From Hymenobacter cellulosilyticus (GTDB lineage Bacteria > Bacteroidota > Bacteroidia > Cytophagales > Hymenobacteraceae), in contig NZ_CP095046.1 in NCBI RefSeq assembly GCF_022919215.1, forward strand, positions 1,788,501 to 1,852,500: a DNA stretch of 64,000 bases. Reading direction: 5' to 3'. The notes under the pieces are model-generated. The model was not told where the DNA came from. It saw only the letters and a program-made list of their open reading frames with translations, and did not search any database. The translations under genes were made by a program, and so were the position numbers. Below, piece by piece: positions 62,637 to 64,000 of this stretch (position 1 is the stretch's first letter; every line of letters starts with the position of its first letter).

Positions 62637-63800
62637 ATGAAAAAACTGCTATACACTGCCGCTTTAATGTGCACATTGTCCGCCGCGGCCCAGGCCCAGA
62701 CCACCGTAACGGGTAGCATCGTCAGCGGGGGCATCACCCGCGACTACCGGCTGTACATACCCGCCAGCTATTCTGCCAGCAAACCCGTGCCTTTGCTTTT
62801 CAACCTGCACGGCTATGGCTCCAGCAACTTGGAACAGGAGTTTTACGGCGACTTCCGGCCTATTGCCGACACGGCTAACTTACTCATCGTGCACCCCAAC
62901 GGCACCACCGACGCCAACGGCAGCCGGTTCTGGAACACCTTCGTGGCCCCAGTTCCGGGGAGTCGATGATGTAGCCTTTCTCTCTGACCTGCTCACCAGC
63001 CTGCAGGCCCGCTACAGCATTGATGCGGACCGCGTATACAGCACCGGCATGAGCAACGGGGGCTTTATGAGCTACGAGTTGGCCTGTAAGCTTAGCAACC
63101 GCGTGGCCGCCATCGGCTCCGTAACCGGCAGCATCGTGCGTAGCCGTCTTGGCGCGTGCACGCCCCAGCATCCGGTACCCGTCATCGAAATTCACGGCAC
63201 GGCCGACAACACCGTGCCCTACAACGGCAACATCCTGTTTACCCCCATTCCAGCCGTCGTCGACTACTGGGTGCGCTTTAATGGCTGCTCCACCACCCCC
63301 GTCGTAACGGCGGTGCCTAATACCAACACTACCGATGGCAGCACGGCAGAGCGCTACGTGTACAGCGGGGGCCGCAACGGCAGCGTAGTCGAGCATTACA
63401 AAATCATCGACGGGGGCACACCTGGCCGGGCGCGGCGGTTACCATCGGCGTAACCAACCGCGACATAAACGCCAGCCGGGAAATATGGCGGTTTTTGCGT
63501 CGCTACCGCTTAAGCCAGTTCAGCACCCCGCTTTCCACAGCAGCCGGCGCTGCTTCTACTGCAGCGGTGCAGGTATATCCCAATCCGGCCCGGGAAGTAG
63601 TGACCCTGCAAAGTACCCAGCCGCTTGACCTGGCCCAGGTTCGGGTGACGAATATGCTGGGTCGGCACCGTCCGGCCACGCTGCGGAGTGCTACGCCGGG
63701 CAGTGTGGAAATTAATATTGCTGGCTGGCCGGCCGGGGTGTATCTGGTAGCTATTGGGCAAGGTAGCGGCGTGGTATACCACCGCTTTACCAAGCAGTAG
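62637..63800 (+). CDS. Secreted PHB-depolymerase-like esterase with T9SS domain (two frameshifts)
   Basis: A 387-residue secreted esterase (LpqC/PHB depolymerase family) when two opposite single-base errors are allowed: an extra C near 62948-62952 (NTFVA-QFRGVDDVAFL) and a missing C near 63414-63421 (IDGG-HTWPGAAVTIGV). Signal peptide: MKKLLYTAALMCTLSAAAQAQ. Motifs: LLFNLHGYGSSNLEQE, nucleophile in TGMSNGGFMSYELAC, acid in IEIHGTADNTVPYNG and His in GGHTWPG. A type IX sorting domain closes it (VQVYPNPAREVV to AIGQGSGVVYHRFTKQ). Confidence 0.83.
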
Positions 63801-63851
63801 CAGGGATTGATGTATTGCCAGTTCTTTTCGAAAGTCCTTTAGTAGGACATA

Positions 63852-63885
63852 AAAAGAGCCCGCGGCTTGTGCTGCGGGCTCTTTT
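63852..63885. terminator. Intrinsic terminator
   Basis: AAAAGAGCCCGC (63852-63863) pairs with GCGGGCTCTTTT (63874-63885). It lies between convergent genes and can serve both. Confidence 0.85.
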
Positions 63886-63911
63886 GCTACGATGCAATGC
63901 GCTAGGCTGGG

Positions 63912-64000
63912 TTAGTCTTTGCGCGTATACTCGGCGTGACGCACCGGGTCTTTTTTCTTGTCTTTCTTACGGCCAATCAAGCCACCGGCGGCGGCCCCGG
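63912..64000 (-). CDS. Glycine-zipper-like small protein, 5' partial
   Basis: The C-terminal 28 residues of a leftward gene cut by the window end: GAAAGGLIGRKKDKKKD followed by PVRHAEYTRKD and a stop. The Gly/Ala-rich start followed by a Lys/Asp patch resembles the end of glycine-zipper or YMGG-like exported proteins. Too little is seen to be certain. Confidence 0.5.
   Translation of the reverse strand, partial: GAAAGGLIGRKKDKKKDPVRHAEYTRKD

Overview
The window reads as a chromosomal segment of a GC-rich, pigmented-type Bacteroidota of the Cytophagales, most like Hymenobacter. The evidence is the type IX secretion C-terminal sorting domains on five exported proteins, Bacteroidota -7 promoter boxes (TAnnTTTG), almost no Shine-Dalgarno sequences, LytS/LytTR signalling, and many short GC-rich intrinsic terminators. 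No rRNA, tRNA, CRISPR array, integrase or intact insertion sequence was seen.

Layout. 1-3.9 kb: the 3' part of a GntP permease, pruA (proline catabolism), an 84-bp tandem repeat with a long palindrome, and a nucleotide kinase. 4.1-10.8 kb: a class I lanthipeptide locus with a full-length LanB dehydratase, a LytTR regulator/kinase pair, a 57-residue precursor peptide and a LanC-like cyclase that lacks the usual zinc ligands. 10.8-13.0 kb: an ArsR-headed operon (regulator, [2Fe-2S] ferredoxin, unknown protein, YjjG nucleotidase). 13-21 kb: carboxypeptidase-regulatory-like protein, NDH-2, PH-domain protein, TonB-C-like protein, cupin, lipoprotein, M1 peptidase and HupE-like protein. 21-29 kb: two very large T9SS surface proteins built from the same roughly 80-residue repeats. 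29-36 kb: duplicated modules of two uncharacterised small exported protein families, mixed with a beta-propeller lipoprotein and an alpha/beta hydrolase. 36-43 kb: ClpB, an AT-rich orphan gene, a VapBC-type pair, a 21-bp minisatellite, DinB and DUF808 proteins. 43-49.7 kb: HxlR/NmrA divergent pair, Crp-like regulator with an AhpD-like target, GAF protein, GlpQ-like phosphodiesterase and a third T9SS protein. 49.9-64 kb: ImmA/IrrE operon, S41 peptidase, PfkB, pectate lyase, a PaoABC-type molybdenum aldehyde oxidoreductase, serine hydrolase, methyltransferase, DUF72 protein, a T9SS esterase and the end of a glycine-zipper gene.

The most interesting system is the lanthipeptide locus. Two 11-bp direct repeats exactly 21 bp apart lie upstream of the precursor's -7 box, the geometry expected for LytTR regulators, and a LytTR regulator/kinase operon is encoded next to it. 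A hairpin lies between precursor and cyclase. The cyclase has lost every recognisable zinc ligand. No dedicated transporter or leader protease is in view.

Quality note: fourteen genes are interrupted by 17 one-base frameshifts, most of them in or beside runs of four G or C. Essential or core genes (clpB, ndh, pfkB) are among them, so most are more likely base-calling errors than real decay. They are annotated here as reconstructed full genes.
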